In this document: positions 26,434 through 34,975 of the stretch, one piece after another | How positions within the stretch are numbered: the stretch's first letter is position 1 | How the letters are laid out: each line of letters opens with the position of its first letter | Source: CAVUMR01 sp963742715 | GTDB lineage: Bacteria > Actinomycetota > Actinomycetes > Mycobacteriales > Micromonosporaceae | Length of the DNA: 64,000 nucleotides | Reading direction: 5' to 3' | Assembly: GCA_963742715.1 (NCBI GenBank) | Contig: CAVUMR010000002.1 | Coordinates: 2,418,001 to 2,482,000 of the forward strand | Notes under the pieces: generated by a model | Databases searched by the model: none | What the model was told of the DNA's origin: nothing | The model's input: only the letters and a program-made list of their open reading frames with translations | Program-made: the position numbers and the translations under genes

Positions 26434-28009
26434 GCGAGTCCACCAGCGCGTGCCAGCTCGCCTCGACCACGTTCTCGTGTACTCCCACGGTGGTCCACTC
26501 GCGGTCGCCGTCGCGGGTCTCCACCAGTACCCGGGTGACCGCGCCGGTGCCGTGGCTGCCGGCCAGGATCCGCACCTTGTAGTCGGCCAGCTCGACCGAC
26601 CGCAGCTCCGGATAGAACCGCAGCAGCGCCACCCGCAGCGCCTCGTCCAGCGCGTTCACCGGCCCGTTGCCCTCGGCGGTGGCGATCACCCGCTCGCCGC
26701 GTACCCGCACCTTGACCGTGCCCTCGCTGACCACCGCGCCGTCCTCGCGGTGCTCGACGATCACGCGGTACGACTCGAGTGAGAAGGGCCGGCCGACCGG
26801 TCCCTCGGTCTGGGCGCGGACCAGCAGCTCGAACGACGCGTCCGCGGCCTCGAACGACCAGCCGGCCGCCTCCAGCTCCTTGACCCGACCGGTGACCCGG
26901 TTGAGCGCGTCCGGCTGGTCGGCCAGGTCGATGCCGAGCTCGCGGCTCTTGAGCTCGATGCTGGCCCGGCCGGCCAGCTCGGTCACCAGGATCCGCATGT
27001 CGTTGCCGACGACCCGGGCGTCGACATGGTTGTACAGGTCCGGGTCGACCTTGATCGCGCTCGCGTGCAGCCCCGCCTTGTGGGCGAAGGCGCTGGACCC
27101 GACGTACGCCTGGTGGGTTGCCGGGGCAAGGTTGGCGATCTCGGCGATGGCGTGCGAGACGCGCATCATCTGTTCCAGGCAGCCGTCCGGCAGGACCCGC
27201 ATGCCCAGCTTGGTGGCGAGGTTGCCGGTGACCGCGAACAGGTCCGCGTTGCCGACCCGCTCGCCGTACCCGTTGGCGGTGCACTGCACCTGCATGACCC
27301 CGGCGTCGACCGCGGCCAGGGTGTTGGCGACCGCGCACCCGGTGTCGTCCTGGCAGTGGATGCCCAGCCGTGCGGGCACGCCGTCGTCGGCGAGCCGCTG
27401 CCGCACCTCGGCGACCACGCGGCTCACGCCGTTCGGCAGCATCCCGCCGTTCGTGTCACACATGACGCCGACGTCGGCGCCGGCGCGCAGCGCGGTGGAC
27501 AGCACCGCGGTGGCATAGACCGGATCGCAGGTGTACCCGTCGAAGAAGTGCTCGCAGTCGACGAACACCCGGCGCCCTTCGGCCACCAGATAGCCGACCG
27601 TGTCGGCGACCATGGCCAGGTTCTCCTCCCGGGTGGTCCGCAGCGCCCGTTCCACGTGTCGTACGTCCGACTTGGCGACCAGGCAGACGACCGGCGTCTG
27701 TGCCTCCAACAGCGCTTGTACCTGCGGATCACGGTCTACCTGCGCGCCGGGCTTGCGGGTCGCCCCGAACGCGACGAGCTGTGCGTGCTTCAGGTCCAGC
27801 TCGGTACGCGCGCGGGCGAAGAACTCGGTGTCCGACGGCAACGCACCCGGCCAACCGCCCTCGATGAACCCGACGCCGTACGAGTCGAGCAGCCGCGCGA
27901 TAGCGAGCTTGTCCGCGACGGAGAAGCTGATCCCCTCGCGCTGGGCGCCGTCCCGCAGGGTCGTGTCGAACACGTGGAACTCGGCGGGTACCGGCTGGTT
28001 GGCGGTCAT
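26396..28009 (-). CDS. cimA: Citramalate synthase (LeuA-like), isoleucine synthesis
   Basis: Condenses pyruvate and acetyl-CoA to citramalate, giving a threonine-independent route to 2-oxobutyrate and isoleucine. The catalytic domain starts VFDTTLRDGAQREGISFS, and GIHCQDDTGCAVANTLAA carries metal ligands. The C-terminal half (about 340-537) is the LeuA-type regulatory dimer domain that binds the end product. The 537-residue length is normal for CimA. It is preceded by an Ile-codon leader peptide and a terminator (28061-28150), so isoleucine attenuation is likely in addition to allostery. Confidence 0.93.
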   Translation of the reverse strand: MTANQPVPAEFHVFDTTLRDGAQREGISFSVADKLAIARLLDSYGVGFIEGGWPGALPSDTEFFARARTELDLKHAQLVAFGATRKPGAQVDRDPQVQALLEAQTPVVCLVAKSDVRHVERALRTTREENLAMVADTVGYLVAEGRRVFVDCEHFFDGYTCDPVYATAVLSTALRAGADVGVMCDTNGGMLPNGVSRVVAEVRQRLADDGVPARLGIHCQDDTGCAVANTLAAVDAGVMQVQCTANGYGERVGNADLFAVTGNLATKLGMRVLPDGCLEQMMRVSHAIAEIANLAPATHQAYVGSSAFAHKAGLHASAIKVDPDLYNHVDARVVGNDMRILVTELAGRASIELKSRELGIDLADQPDALNRVTGRVKELEAAGWSFEAADASFELLVRAQTEGPVGRPFSLESYRVIVEHREDGAVVSEGTVKVRVRGERVIATAEGNGPVNALDEALRVALLRFYPELRSVELADYKVRILAGSHGTGAVTRVLVETRDGDREWTTVGVHENVVEASWHALVDSLTYALRPAPVGA

Positions 28010-28060
28010 GGGGTGTCCCCTCGCGGGATAGCTGGGCGGTGACTTCCGGCAGAAACGAAA

Positions 28061-28112
28061 AGACCTCCCGCAATCGCGGGAGGTCTGCGCGCACGGCGGA
28101 TGCGGTGCGCGC
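28061..28112 (-). terminator. cimA attenuator: leader hairpin plus intrinsic terminator
   Basis: On the minus strand, the stem GCGCGCAC/GTGCGCGC (28087-28094 with 28105-28112) starts at the last base of the leader stop codon. It abuts, with no gap, an 11-base perfect stem (28061-28071 with 28076-28086, loop of four) followed by TTTCGTTTC. This is a classical intrinsic terminator placed between leader peptide and cimA. Confidence 0.75.
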
Positions 28113-28150
28113 TAGGTGCCAATAATCGTGCTGGTCAGGACGTGCTCCAT
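28112..28150 (-). CDS. cimA leader peptide with tandem isoleucine codons
   Basis: A 12-codon ORF, MEHVLTSTIIGT then TAG, on the minus strand 100 bases upstream of cimA. Two adjacent ATT (Ile) codons sit four codons before the stop. With few charged isoleucine tRNAs the ribosome should pause there and stop the attenuator hairpin from forming as usual, letting transcription reach cimA. The ribosome site is weak (AGG). The reading is supported by the match between the codons, the pathway product and the terminator. Confidence 0.7.
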   Translation of the reverse strand: MEHVLTSTIIGT

Positions 28151-28293
28151 GGCTCGCAGCCTGACACTGCCGCCCAGTTTCCGGAAATGCGATACCAGAT
28201 GTTGGGATGACTGGTCCGGGAGGCCAGCTCGGTCGACCACCTGTCGTTGCCGGTGGAGCGACCGCACCGGCCTTCCCGGAAACCCCCGTCAGT

Positions 28294-29094
28294 TCAGCTG
28301 GTGGCGTTGACCCGGATCGCGGCGAGGATGCCGTCCCACAGCCGGGAGCGGGCCTCGAGCGCGCCGTTGATCGTGTCCGCGCACTGCTGCCACTTGAGAT
28401 CGTCGTTGCCGCACAGGTCGGCCAGCATCTGCATGGCCATCGGGGTGTGCTCCTCGCCGTCCACCTCGATGTGCCGTTCGAGATAGTCGACGAACGTGTT
28501 GAACCGGTTCCCTTGCGTCTCGTTGACATCGACGACCTGCTGGAACATCTCCGGGATCAGGTCCTCGCGACCGAACGCGAACGCGGCCGCCTGGCGGTGG
28601 ACCGGGGCGTTGTCGATGTAGTCCCAGGTGTTCGCCACGAACTCGGCGGCCGGGCCGGGCACGCCGGCTTCCTTGACCGCCAGCGGTACCGGCCGGCCCT
28701 CCCGGAGCAGGTCGATGAACCCGTTGATGGTGCCGGTGTTCGCGCCGGCTTCGGCCATACCGTTGACGTACAACTCGAAGTGGCTGATGAACCCGCCGCC
28801 CAGCTCGTCGCTCTCCTCGACCAGCACGATGTCGTTGATCAGGCGACGGCTGCCGGTCGGGCCGGACGGTACCCAGGGCACCTCGACGCAGGTCAGGTTG
28901 CGCTGGAGGGACTTGAGCAGGGACATGAAGTCCCAGACCGCGAATACGTGATGTTCCATGAACGTCACGATCGCGCCGTGATTATCGAGGCTCGCATAGA
29001 GCGGGTGCGTCACCACGCGGACTCGTGCATCGTCCACAGCCTTTTCGAGGCGCTCGATACCAGGGTGCGTTTGACCCCACTCATAGCGCGACAT
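28294..29094 (-). CDS. DUF3050 protein, heme-oxygenase-like helical fold
   Basis: A 266-residue DUF3050 protein. It starts MSRYEWGQTHPGIERLEKAV and has FMEHHVFAVWDFMSLLKSLQ, EVPWVPSG, LVEESDELGGGFISHFELY, FAFGREDLIPEMFQ and ERHIEVDGEEHTPMAMQM. Conserved Glu and His residues in these segments could hold two metals, as in heme-oxygenase-like diiron oxidases, but this is inference. GGAGGAA lies before the ATG at 29094. It is a single gene between cimA and ilvE on the same strand. Its substrate is unknown, and nothing next to it suggests a natural-product cluster. Confidence 0.85.
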   Translation of the reverse strand: MSRYEWGQTHPGIERLEKAVDDARVRVVTHPLYASLDNHGAIVTFMEHHVFAVWDFMSLLKSLQRNLTCVEVPWVPSGPTGSRRLINDIVLVEESDELGGGFISHFELYVNGMAEAGANTGTINGFIDLLREGRPVPLAVKEAGVPGPAAEFVANTWDYIDNAPVHRQAAAFAFGREDLIPEMFQQVVDVNETQGNRFNTFVDYLERHIEVDGEEHTPMAMQMLADLCGNDDLKWQQCADTINGALEARSRLWDGILAAIRVNATS

Positions 29095-29470
29095 GACACA
29101 TTCCTCCAGCACACGAGGGGATTGAACTCGGCGGCGGTCGATGTCGAAACAACACGACCGCGGCTCACAGTACCCACGAAGGAATGGTTGTACAGCCCGC
29201 AGAATTCGCCTGAAAATAGGCGGAATCGGGATAATAGAAACCGGCACGGCCAATAAATTTCGATGACCGCGCGCCTCAGACACTAATTGATCGTGGCCGA
29301 AAATGCGACACTCATTTTGAAGGTTGATCGAAAGATACCGTTATGTCCGGGTATTTTTCCGGCATCGGCTCCCGACCCGCAGCCGGCACCGGCGACGTCA
29401 GCGGCAGCCCGGGCCCGCAACTGGGCGCTGGCAACGGCAACCCGGCAGCCGGCACCCGCAGTCCGCGCCC

Positions 29471-29512
29471 AGCACCAGCACCAGCACCAGCACCAGCACC
29501 AGCACCAGCACC
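29471..29512. repeat. AGCACC hexanucleotide array, seven copies
   Basis: Seven perfect tandem AGCACC units. In minus-strand frames they read as Gly-Ala or Trp-Cys repeats, with no supporting gene structure. Likely a neutral, copy-variable array. Confidence 0.85.
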
Positions 29513-29530
29513 GGTAGGAGATCCGTAGAC

Positions 29531-29569
29531 ACGAAGAGACCGGCAGGCGCAGCCTGCCAGCCTCTTCGT
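29531..29569. terminator. Two-tier hairpin
   Basis: Outer arms ACGAAGAG and CTCTTCGT, inner arms GGCAGGC and GCCTGCC around a GCA loop. No clear T-run. Probably a terminator for ilvE transcription coming from the right, or a stable small RNA element. Confidence 0.5.
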
Positions 29570-29589
29570 ATCCCACCCAGGGCCAGGCA

Positions 29590-29622
29590 ACGGGCCGGCG
29601 GGCTCTACGCCCACCGGCCCGT
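29590..29622. terminator. GC-rich hairpin
   Basis: Arms ACGGGCCGG and CCGGCCCGT with an inner GGGC/GCCC stem and a small loop. It lies 20 bases from the previous hairpin, so the two could act together to end read-through from ilvE. Confidence 0.5.
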
Positions 29623-29929
29623 GTTGGCCCACACCGATCTAGTCGATGGCCCCACGCCGACTGACGGCAGGCCAGTGCACCATGTATATGCCCGTGCCGA
29701 GTTCCGCCAGTGCGGTCAGCGGGTCATCCCGCCGCGCGCTGGTCAGTCGCTTGAGTCTCTTCCGCCACGTCCGCTCCACCCGACCAAGGATGCCCAAGGG
29801 GCTCCGCCGCGGACACCGGGCGAACAGGCCCTAATGATCAGCCGGACGGACGACTGCGCCACCGCGCGCGGCTCGTTCCTTACCCGGCACTGACGCCCGG
29901 AGTTGACTCCCGGCCTGGCGGTCCCCCGG

Positions 29930-31042
29930 TCAGCTGAGCCGGTGTACCCAGCCGAACGGGTCCTCGCCGCGGCCGTGCTGGATGTCGAGCAGCGTCGTAC
30001 GCAACCGGGTGGTGACCGGGCCGTTGGCATCCGCGCCGGCCGCGAACTCACCGTCGGTGGAACGGATCCGACCGATCGGCGTCAGTACCGCGGCGGTACC
30101 GCAGGCGAAGCTCTCCCGCAGTTGTCCGCTCGCGGCATCCGCGCGCCACTCGTCGATGGAGTACGGACGCTCCTCCACGGCGTAGCCCAGGTGCCCGGCC
30201 AGTTGGATCACCGAGTCGCGGGTGATGCCGGGCAGGATCGTGCCGTTCAGTGGCGGCGTCACCAACGTCGTCTGTCCCGGCTCGCCCGAGCCGTACACGA
30301 AGAAGACGTTCATCCCGCCGAGCTCCTCGATCCAGCGTCGCTCCGCCGCGTCGAGGAACACCACCTGATCGCAGCCGGCCGCGAGCGCCTCCGCCTGCGC
30401 CACCAGGCTGGCCGCGTAGTTGCCGGCGCACTTCGCCGCACCGGTGCCGCCGAGTCCGGCCCGCGCGTACTGCTCGGACAGCCACACGGTCACCGGCTTC
30501 ACGCCGGACCGGAAGTACGGGCCGACCGGCGACGCGATCACGCAGAACATGTACTCCGACGACGGCTTCACGCCGAGGAACACCTCGGTGGCGAACATGA
30601 ACGGGCGCAGGTAGAGGCTGGCCTCCGGCTGGGTCGGCAGCCAGCCGCGGTCGGTGGACACCAGCAGCCGCAGCGATTCGAGGAACAGCTCCTCCGGTAT
30701 CGCCGGCATCGCCAACCGTTCGGCGGTCTGCTGCATCCGCCGCACGTTGGCCTGCGGCCGGAACAGCGCCACCCCGCCGTCGGGCGTCTCGTACGCCTTC
30801 AGCCCCTCGAAGATCTCCTGCGCGTAGTGCAGGGCAGCGGTCGCGGGGGACAACGGGATCGGCCCGAACGGCTCGAGCCGCGGCTCGTACCAATCCTTCC
30901 CCTCGGCGTACCGGATCGTGATCATGTGATCTGTGAAGATGCGCCCGAAGCCCGGGTCGACGAGCATCGTCGCCCGTTCTGCATCGGATACCGGGTTCGG
31001 TGTCGGGCGAATCTCGAAGTCGAGGATCTCACCGCCGCTCAT
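29930..31042 (-). CDS. ilvE: Branched-chain amino acid aminotransferase
   Basis: Transfers the amino group to the 2-keto acids of Val, Leu and Ile, the last step of all three pathways. The class IV aminotransferase pattern is clear: ALHYAQEIFEGLKAY, the PLP-lysine region GGTGAAKCAGNYAASL, and GITRDSVIQLA. The start MSGGEILDFEIRP at 31042 gives 370 residues, typical for actinobacterial IlvE; a longer start at 31087 is less likely. leuB ends about 100 bases upstream on the same strand, so they may be co-transcribed. Confidence 0.95.
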   Translation of the reverse strand: MSGGEILDFEIRPTPNPVSDAERATMLVDPGFGRIFTDHMITIRYAEGKDWYEPRLEPFGPIPLSPATAALHYAQEIFEGLKAYETPDGGVALFRPQANVRRMQQTAERLAMPAIPEELFLESLRLLVSTDRGWLPTQPEASLYLRPFMFATEVFLGVKPSSEYMFCVIASPVGPYFRSGVKPVTVWLSEQYARAGLGGTGAAKCAGNYAASLVAQAEALAAGCDQVVFLDAAERRWIEELGGMNVFFVYGSGEPGQTTLVTPPLNGTILPGITRDSVIQLAGHLGYAVEERPYSIDEWRADAASGQLRESFACGTAAVLTPIGRIRSTDGEFAAGADANGPVTTRLRTTLLDIQHGRGEDPFGWVHRLS

Positions 31043-31145
31043 CTGCCTGGGCCTCCAGTCCGTCCGACTACCACCGATGTGCTGCAACTTATCGCCCTGT
31101 CATAGATCGGGCATTTCGACCAGGTAACGGATCCGCGGGCCATGG

Positions 31146-32183
31146 TCAGCCGGCGACCCGAGCCGCGATCCGGTCGCCTACCTCCACAGTACGTACCGGC
31201 GCACCCCGTCCGCGCGACGCGACTTCCGCGCCGACCGACTCCTCGACGCGTTGCGCGGCCTCGGCATGACCGAGGTGGTCGAGCAGCAGCGCCACTGACA
31301 GGATCGCCGCGGCCGGATCCGCCACCCCGGTACCGGCGATGTCCGGCGCCGAACCGTGTACCGGTTCGAACATCGACGGGTACATCCGGTCGGGGTTGAT
31401 GTTGCCGCTCGCGGCCATGCCGATACCGCCGGTGACAGCGGCCGCGATGTCGGTGAGGATGTCGCCGAACAGGTTGTCGGTGACGACCACGTCGTACCGC
31501 TGCGGGTTGGTCACCAGGAACATCGCCGCCGCGTCGACGTGCTGATACTCGGTCTCCACGTCCGGATGCGCCGCCGCCAGCTCGGCAAACGTCCGGGCCC
31601 ACAGGTCACCGGCGTGGACCAGGACATTCGTCTTGTGTACGAGGGTGAGCTTGCGCCGCTCACGCGCCTGCGCGCGGGTGAACGCGTCGGCGATCACCCG
31701 TTGTACGCCGTGCCGGGTGTTCAGGCTCTCCTCGGTGGCCACCTCGCCGGCGGTACCGCGGCGCAACACACCGCCGGAGCCGCAGTACAGCCCCTCGGTG
31801 CCCTCCCGTACCACCACCATGTCGATCTCTCCCGGCTTCACTCCGGCGAGCGGGCTGGCCACTCCCGGCCAGAGCCGGGCGGGGCGCAGGTTCACGTACT
31901 GGTCGAAGGTGAACCGCAGCCTGAGTAACAACCCGCGCTCGAGTACGCCCGGAGGCACGGTCGGATCGCCGACCGCACCCAGCAGGATCGCGTCGTGACC
32001 GGCCAGCTCGGTGAGCACGCTGTCGGGCAGCACCTCGCCGGTGCGGTGATAACGGCCGGCGCCCAGGTCGTACTCGGTCGCCTCCACGCCGGGAAGCACC
32101 GCGTCGAGTACCTTGCGCGCCTCGGCGACGACCTCGCCGCCGATGCCGTCGCCGGGAATGACCGCGAGTCGGGTCACCGCCAC
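31146..32183 (-). CDS. leuB: 3-isopropylmalate dehydrogenase
   Basis: Oxidises and decarboxylates 3-isopropylmalate, step three of leucine synthesis. Landmarks are LAVIPGDGIGGEVVAEA, EGTEGLYCGSGG, HKTNVLVHAGDLW, and the metal/NAD region VVTDNLFGDILTDIAAAV with GSAPDIAGTGVADP. The 345 residues match the shorter actinobacterial form. It is separated from leuCD by about 10 kb. Confidence 0.95.
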   Translation of the reverse strand: MAVTRLAVIPGDGIGGEVVAEARKVLDAVLPGVEATEYDLGAGRYHRTGEVLPDSVLTELAGHDAILLGAVGDPTVPPGVLERGLLLRLRFTFDQYVNLRPARLWPGVASPLAGVKPGEIDMVVVREGTEGLYCGSGGVLRRGTAGEVATEESLNTRHGVQRVIADAFTRAQARERRKLTLVHKTNVLVHAGDLWARTFAELAAAHPDVETEYQHVDAAAMFLVTNPQRYDVVVTDNLFGDILTDIAAAVTGGIGMAASGNINPDRMYPSMFEPVHGSAPDIAGTGVADPAAAILSVALLLDHLGHAEAAQRVEESVGAEVASRGRGAPVRTVEVGDRIAARVAG

Positions 32184-32324
32184 CTCCGCAGGGTCGGATA
32201 CCCGGTCAGGCTAGCCGCGCATCCGGATTGGCACGTTCCCTGCGGTGCCGGGGGCCGCAGGCGTTCGGCGACAGAGCCGACGCGGCGGTGGAGTTCGCGC
32301 GTGGTGGGTGCGCCGCACGTTGGC

Positions 32325-32450
32325 GATGTCGCGCGGGTGGATCCGGCGCGGGTGGTGGGTGCGGCGCGGGTGGTGGAGCGCGCGGGTGGATGCGGCGCGC
32401 GTAGGAGATGTCGCGCGGGTGGATCCGGCGCGGGTGGTGGGTGCGGCGCG
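32325..32450. repeat. 44-base direct repeat, 82-base offset
   Basis: The bases at 32325-32368 and 32407-32450 are identical over 44 positions and start GATGTCGCGCGGG. Between them are partial copies of the same motif, suggesting slippage or duplication. It lies upstream of leuB. Confidence 0.8.
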
Positions 32451-32483
32451 CGTAGTGGAGGTCGCGCGGGTGGTGGATATGGC

Positions 32484-32520
32484 GCGGCCCCCGCGACCGC
32501 GGCCAGGTCGCGGGGGCCGC
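32484..32520. terminator. Strong terminator after serA
   Basis: A perfect 15-base stem, 32484-32498 with 32506-32520, around a seven-base loop. TTTAAG follows on the plus strand. It lies 390 bases beyond the serA stop (minus strand) and separates serA from leuB. Confidence 0.65.
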
Positions 32521-32906
32521 TTTAAGAGCGCGAACGCGGGGGTTGGCGCCGCGCCAGGGGGGTGCAGGCAACTCAGCGATTACTCGGCAAGACCAGCCAT
32601 CCGGGGGAGAATCCGGCGGGCCGGACGTAACCGCTCTGTAGCCGACACCAACGCTAGCGAGTACGGCGACGCAGCGCAAGCAGCAAACATCGCAGAGTGT
32701 CCATAGATCGCGATAACCCGGGTCGCGAATGCCTCACCAGGTGATGAAGCGGGCGAAGCGGTGAGCCGGCAGACGATCTCCAGCTCGCCCGGAACTGCCG
32801 GCTCCCGCCCCGGATCACCGGCGGCGGACCGCCGCTCCGGCCCAAAATCATCACGGACGGTGCGGCGGCTACAGGTCGGTCAGCGACCGCACCGTCGGGC
32901 GACGCC

Positions 32907-34517
32907 TCACTCCTCGGTCAGGTCGACCGCGCTCGCCCGTGGCGCACCGATCGCCCGTGCCGCGGTGGCCAACAGGTTGGCCGGGATCGGGGTGTCCGGG
33001 GTCACCGCCATCAGCGCGGTACCACCGGCGGCCTTCCGGGCCACCTGCATCGCCGCGATGTTGATGCCGGCGTCGCCGAGCATGCCGCCCAGGATGCCGA
33101 CCACCCCGGGACGGTCGGTGTAGTGGAAGAAGACCAGGTTCCCGTCCGGGGACAGGTCCACGTCGAAGCCGTCGATCTCGGTCAGCTTCTCCGCCGCGCG
33201 TACCGCCGCGGTGACCGTGCCGGACACCGACACGGTGCGCCCGTCCGGCATCGCGCCGCGTACCGACACCAGCAGGTGGTAGTCCGGACTGTCCACAGTG
33301 GTCACCAGCTCGACGCCGACGCCGCGCTCGGCCGCGAGCAGCGGCGCGTTCACATAGGTCACCGGGGCGTCCGCGATGTCCGCGAACAGGCCCTTGGTGG
33401 CCGCGAGCGCCACCACGGACACGTCGTGTTCGACCACCTCGCCGCGTACCGTCACGGTCACCTGGGCGGCCACCCCGTCCGCGATCGCGGTGAAGATCCG
33501 GCCGAGTTTCTCGGCCAGCGACAGCAGCGGCCGGACGTCCTCGTGTACGACGCCACCGGCCTGCACGTTCACCGCGTCCGGTACGAACTCGCCACGCAGC
33601 GCCAGTCGTACGCTGCGGGCCACCGCGAGACCGGCCTTGTCCTGTGCCTCCGCGGTCGACGCGCCCAGGTGCGGGGTGACGACGACCTGCTCGAAGCCGA
33701 ACAGGGGCGAGTCGGTACACGGCTCGGTGGAGAACACGTCGATCCCGGCCGCGGCCACCCGGCCGTCGGCCAGCGCGGCGGCAAGTGCGTGCTCGTCGAC
33801 CAACCCGCCGCGGGCCGCGTTGACGATCCGCACGCCCGGCTTGACCAGGCCCAGTTCCTTCTCGCCGATCAGGCCGGCGGTCTCCGGCGTCTTCGGCAGG
33901 TGGATGGAGATGAAGTCGCTCTCGCCGAGCAACTCCTCGAGGGTGGTCAGCCGCACCCCCAGCTGCGCCGCCCGGGCCGGCTGGATGTACGGGTCGTACG
34001 CGATGAGCTTGGTGTCGAACGCGGCCATGCGCTGCGCGAACAGGATGCCGATGCGGCCCAGGCCGACGATGCCGACGGTCTTGCCGGCCAGCTCCACGCC
34101 GGTGTACCGGGATCGCTTCCACTCCCCCGACTTCAGCGACGAGTTGGCCGAGGCGGTGTTGCGCGCACACGCCAGCAGCAGCGCGACCGCCTGCTCGGCG
34201 GCGCTGATGATGTTCGACGTCGGCGCGTTGACCACCATCACGCCGCGCGCGGTGGCCGCCGGTACCTCCACGTTGTCGAGCCCGACCCCGGCGCGCGCGA
34301 CCACCTTGAGCCGGGTCGCCGCCGCGAATGCCTCCGCGTCCATCCGGGTGGCGCTGCGCACCAGTACCGCGTCCGCGTCGGCCAGCGCGGCCAGCAATGC
34401 GGGCCGGTCGGTACCGTCCACATGCCGTACGTCGAATTCGTCGGTCAGTACGTCGATCGCCGCTGGTGCCAACTCCTCGGCGATCAGCACGATGGGGCGT
34501 TCTATCGGCAGGCTCAT
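32907..34517 (-). CDS. serA: D-3-phosphoglycerate dehydrogenase, long ACT-domain form
   Basis: The first committed enzyme of serine synthesis. It has a Rossmann motif VGIVGLGRIGILFAQRM, the catalytic loop NAARGGLVDEHALAAAL, and a His in VVTPHLGASTAEAQ. After about residue 320 come an allosteric-substrate-binding-like domain and a C-terminal ACT domain (FFHYTDRPGVVGILGG) that binds serine, the tetrameric mycobacterial layout. 536 residues is normal for that type. GAGGAA precedes the ATG at 34517. Confidence 0.95.
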   Translation of the reverse strand: MSLPIERPIVLIAEELAPAAIDVLTDEFDVRHVDGTDRPALLAALADADAVLVRSATRMDAEAFAAATRLKVVARAGVGLDNVEVPAATARGVMVVNAPTSNIISAAEQAVALLLACARNTASANSSLKSGEWKRSRYTGVELAGKTVGIVGLGRIGILFAQRMAAFDTKLIAYDPYIQPARAAQLGVRLTTLEELLGESDFISIHLPKTPETAGLIGEKELGLVKPGVRIVNAARGGLVDEHALAAALADGRVAAAGIDVFSTEPCTDSPLFGFEQVVVTPHLGASTAEAQDKAGLAVARSVRLALRGEFVPDAVNVQAGGVVHEDVRPLLSLAEKLGRIFTAIADGVAAQVTVTVRGEVVEHDVSVVALAATKGLFADIADAPVTYVNAPLLAAERGVGVELVTTVDSPDYHLLVSVRGAMPDGRTVSVSGTVTAAVRAAEKLTEIDGFDVDLSPDGNLVFFHYTDRPGVVGILGGMLGDAGINIAAMQVARKAAGGTALMAVTPDTPIPANLLATAARAIGAPRASAVDLTEE

Positions 34518-34975
34518 ACATTCCTCGTGTCACGTCGAATGATCCGCCAGGTGCCGCGGACGAATGTCTTCGCGGGCCGGATCTGAAATTCAGTCGAATT
34601 AACGCTTCTCGATCAACGAACGCTGGGCGCCGCGCTGCGCCCCGGGTGACCTCAGCCGATGGTATGCGTACCGGCGCGGCGGGTGCTGCTCACCCCGAAG
34701 CGGCCGGCGAACATCACACGTGACCCTCGTCAATCGAGAAGACCCGGGCACGCAGATCAGAAGACCCGCCGGGCGTACCGGGGAGACATGATCGACCCGC
34801 CCGGGCCGAATCCGCGCGGTCGGCGGCGCGAAACGCGCAACCTCGCATCGATCAACGCCGACCTGGCCGCGGGTGCCGCGACTGTTTCCCTTTGACATTC
34901 GTCGATACCCCGGACGGCCGGTAGGCTCGGGCGCCGATACCATCGCCTCAGGCACTCACTCGAAAGGTATGTGCC
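34518..34975. other. Divergent promoter region of serA and a membrane-protein gene
   Basis: About 460 bases. It probably contains the serA promoter at the left and that of the next gene at the right. A 35-codon plus-strand ORF (34788-34895), starting MIDPPGPNPRGRRRETRN after GGGGAG, could be a small gene or a chance ORF. Confidence 0.4.
34788..34895 (+). CDS. Possible small basic ORF, 35 residues
   Basis: An ATG-started ORF with GGGGAG three bases upstream of the start. It is Arg-rich in its first half and ends AAGATVSL. I recognise no family. It is on the same strand as the membrane-protein gene that starts 80 bases later, so it could be an upstream ORF. Chance occurrence is quite possible. 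Confidence 0.22.
   Translation: MIDPPGPNPRGRRRETRNLASINADLAAGAATVSL

Larger units (their letters stand above)
29095..29929. other. Non-coding stretch with microsatellite and two hairpins
   Basis: About 830 bases between ilvE and the DUF3050 gene without a convincing gene; overlapping open frames on both strands give only low-complexity peptides. It holds a hexanucleotide array (29471-29512) and two strong hairpins (29531-29569, 29590-29622). An AT-richer part at 29200-29340 precedes the DUF3050 start and probably contains its promoter. Confidence 0.6.
32184..32906. other. Repeat-rich intergenic region between leuB and serA
   Basis: About 720 bases with no credible gene. Left part (32281-32480) is a patchwork of GCGCGGGTGG-type repeats including an exact 44-base direct repeat. 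A strong terminator follows at 32484-32520. The remainder has no visible gene; the leuB promoter should lie left of the repeats. Confidence 0.6.

Noticed and set aside
29283..29632. Overlapping open frames on both strands across the AGCACC array
   Set aside because: The peptides are repeat artefacts (Gly-Ala, Trp-Cys, Ala-Pro runs) with no ribosome site or conserved-looking sequence.
32245..32706. Plus-strand open frame giving ARVVGAARVV-type repeats
   Set aside because: It follows the DNA repeats exactly and runs across a strong terminator hairpin; not gene-like.
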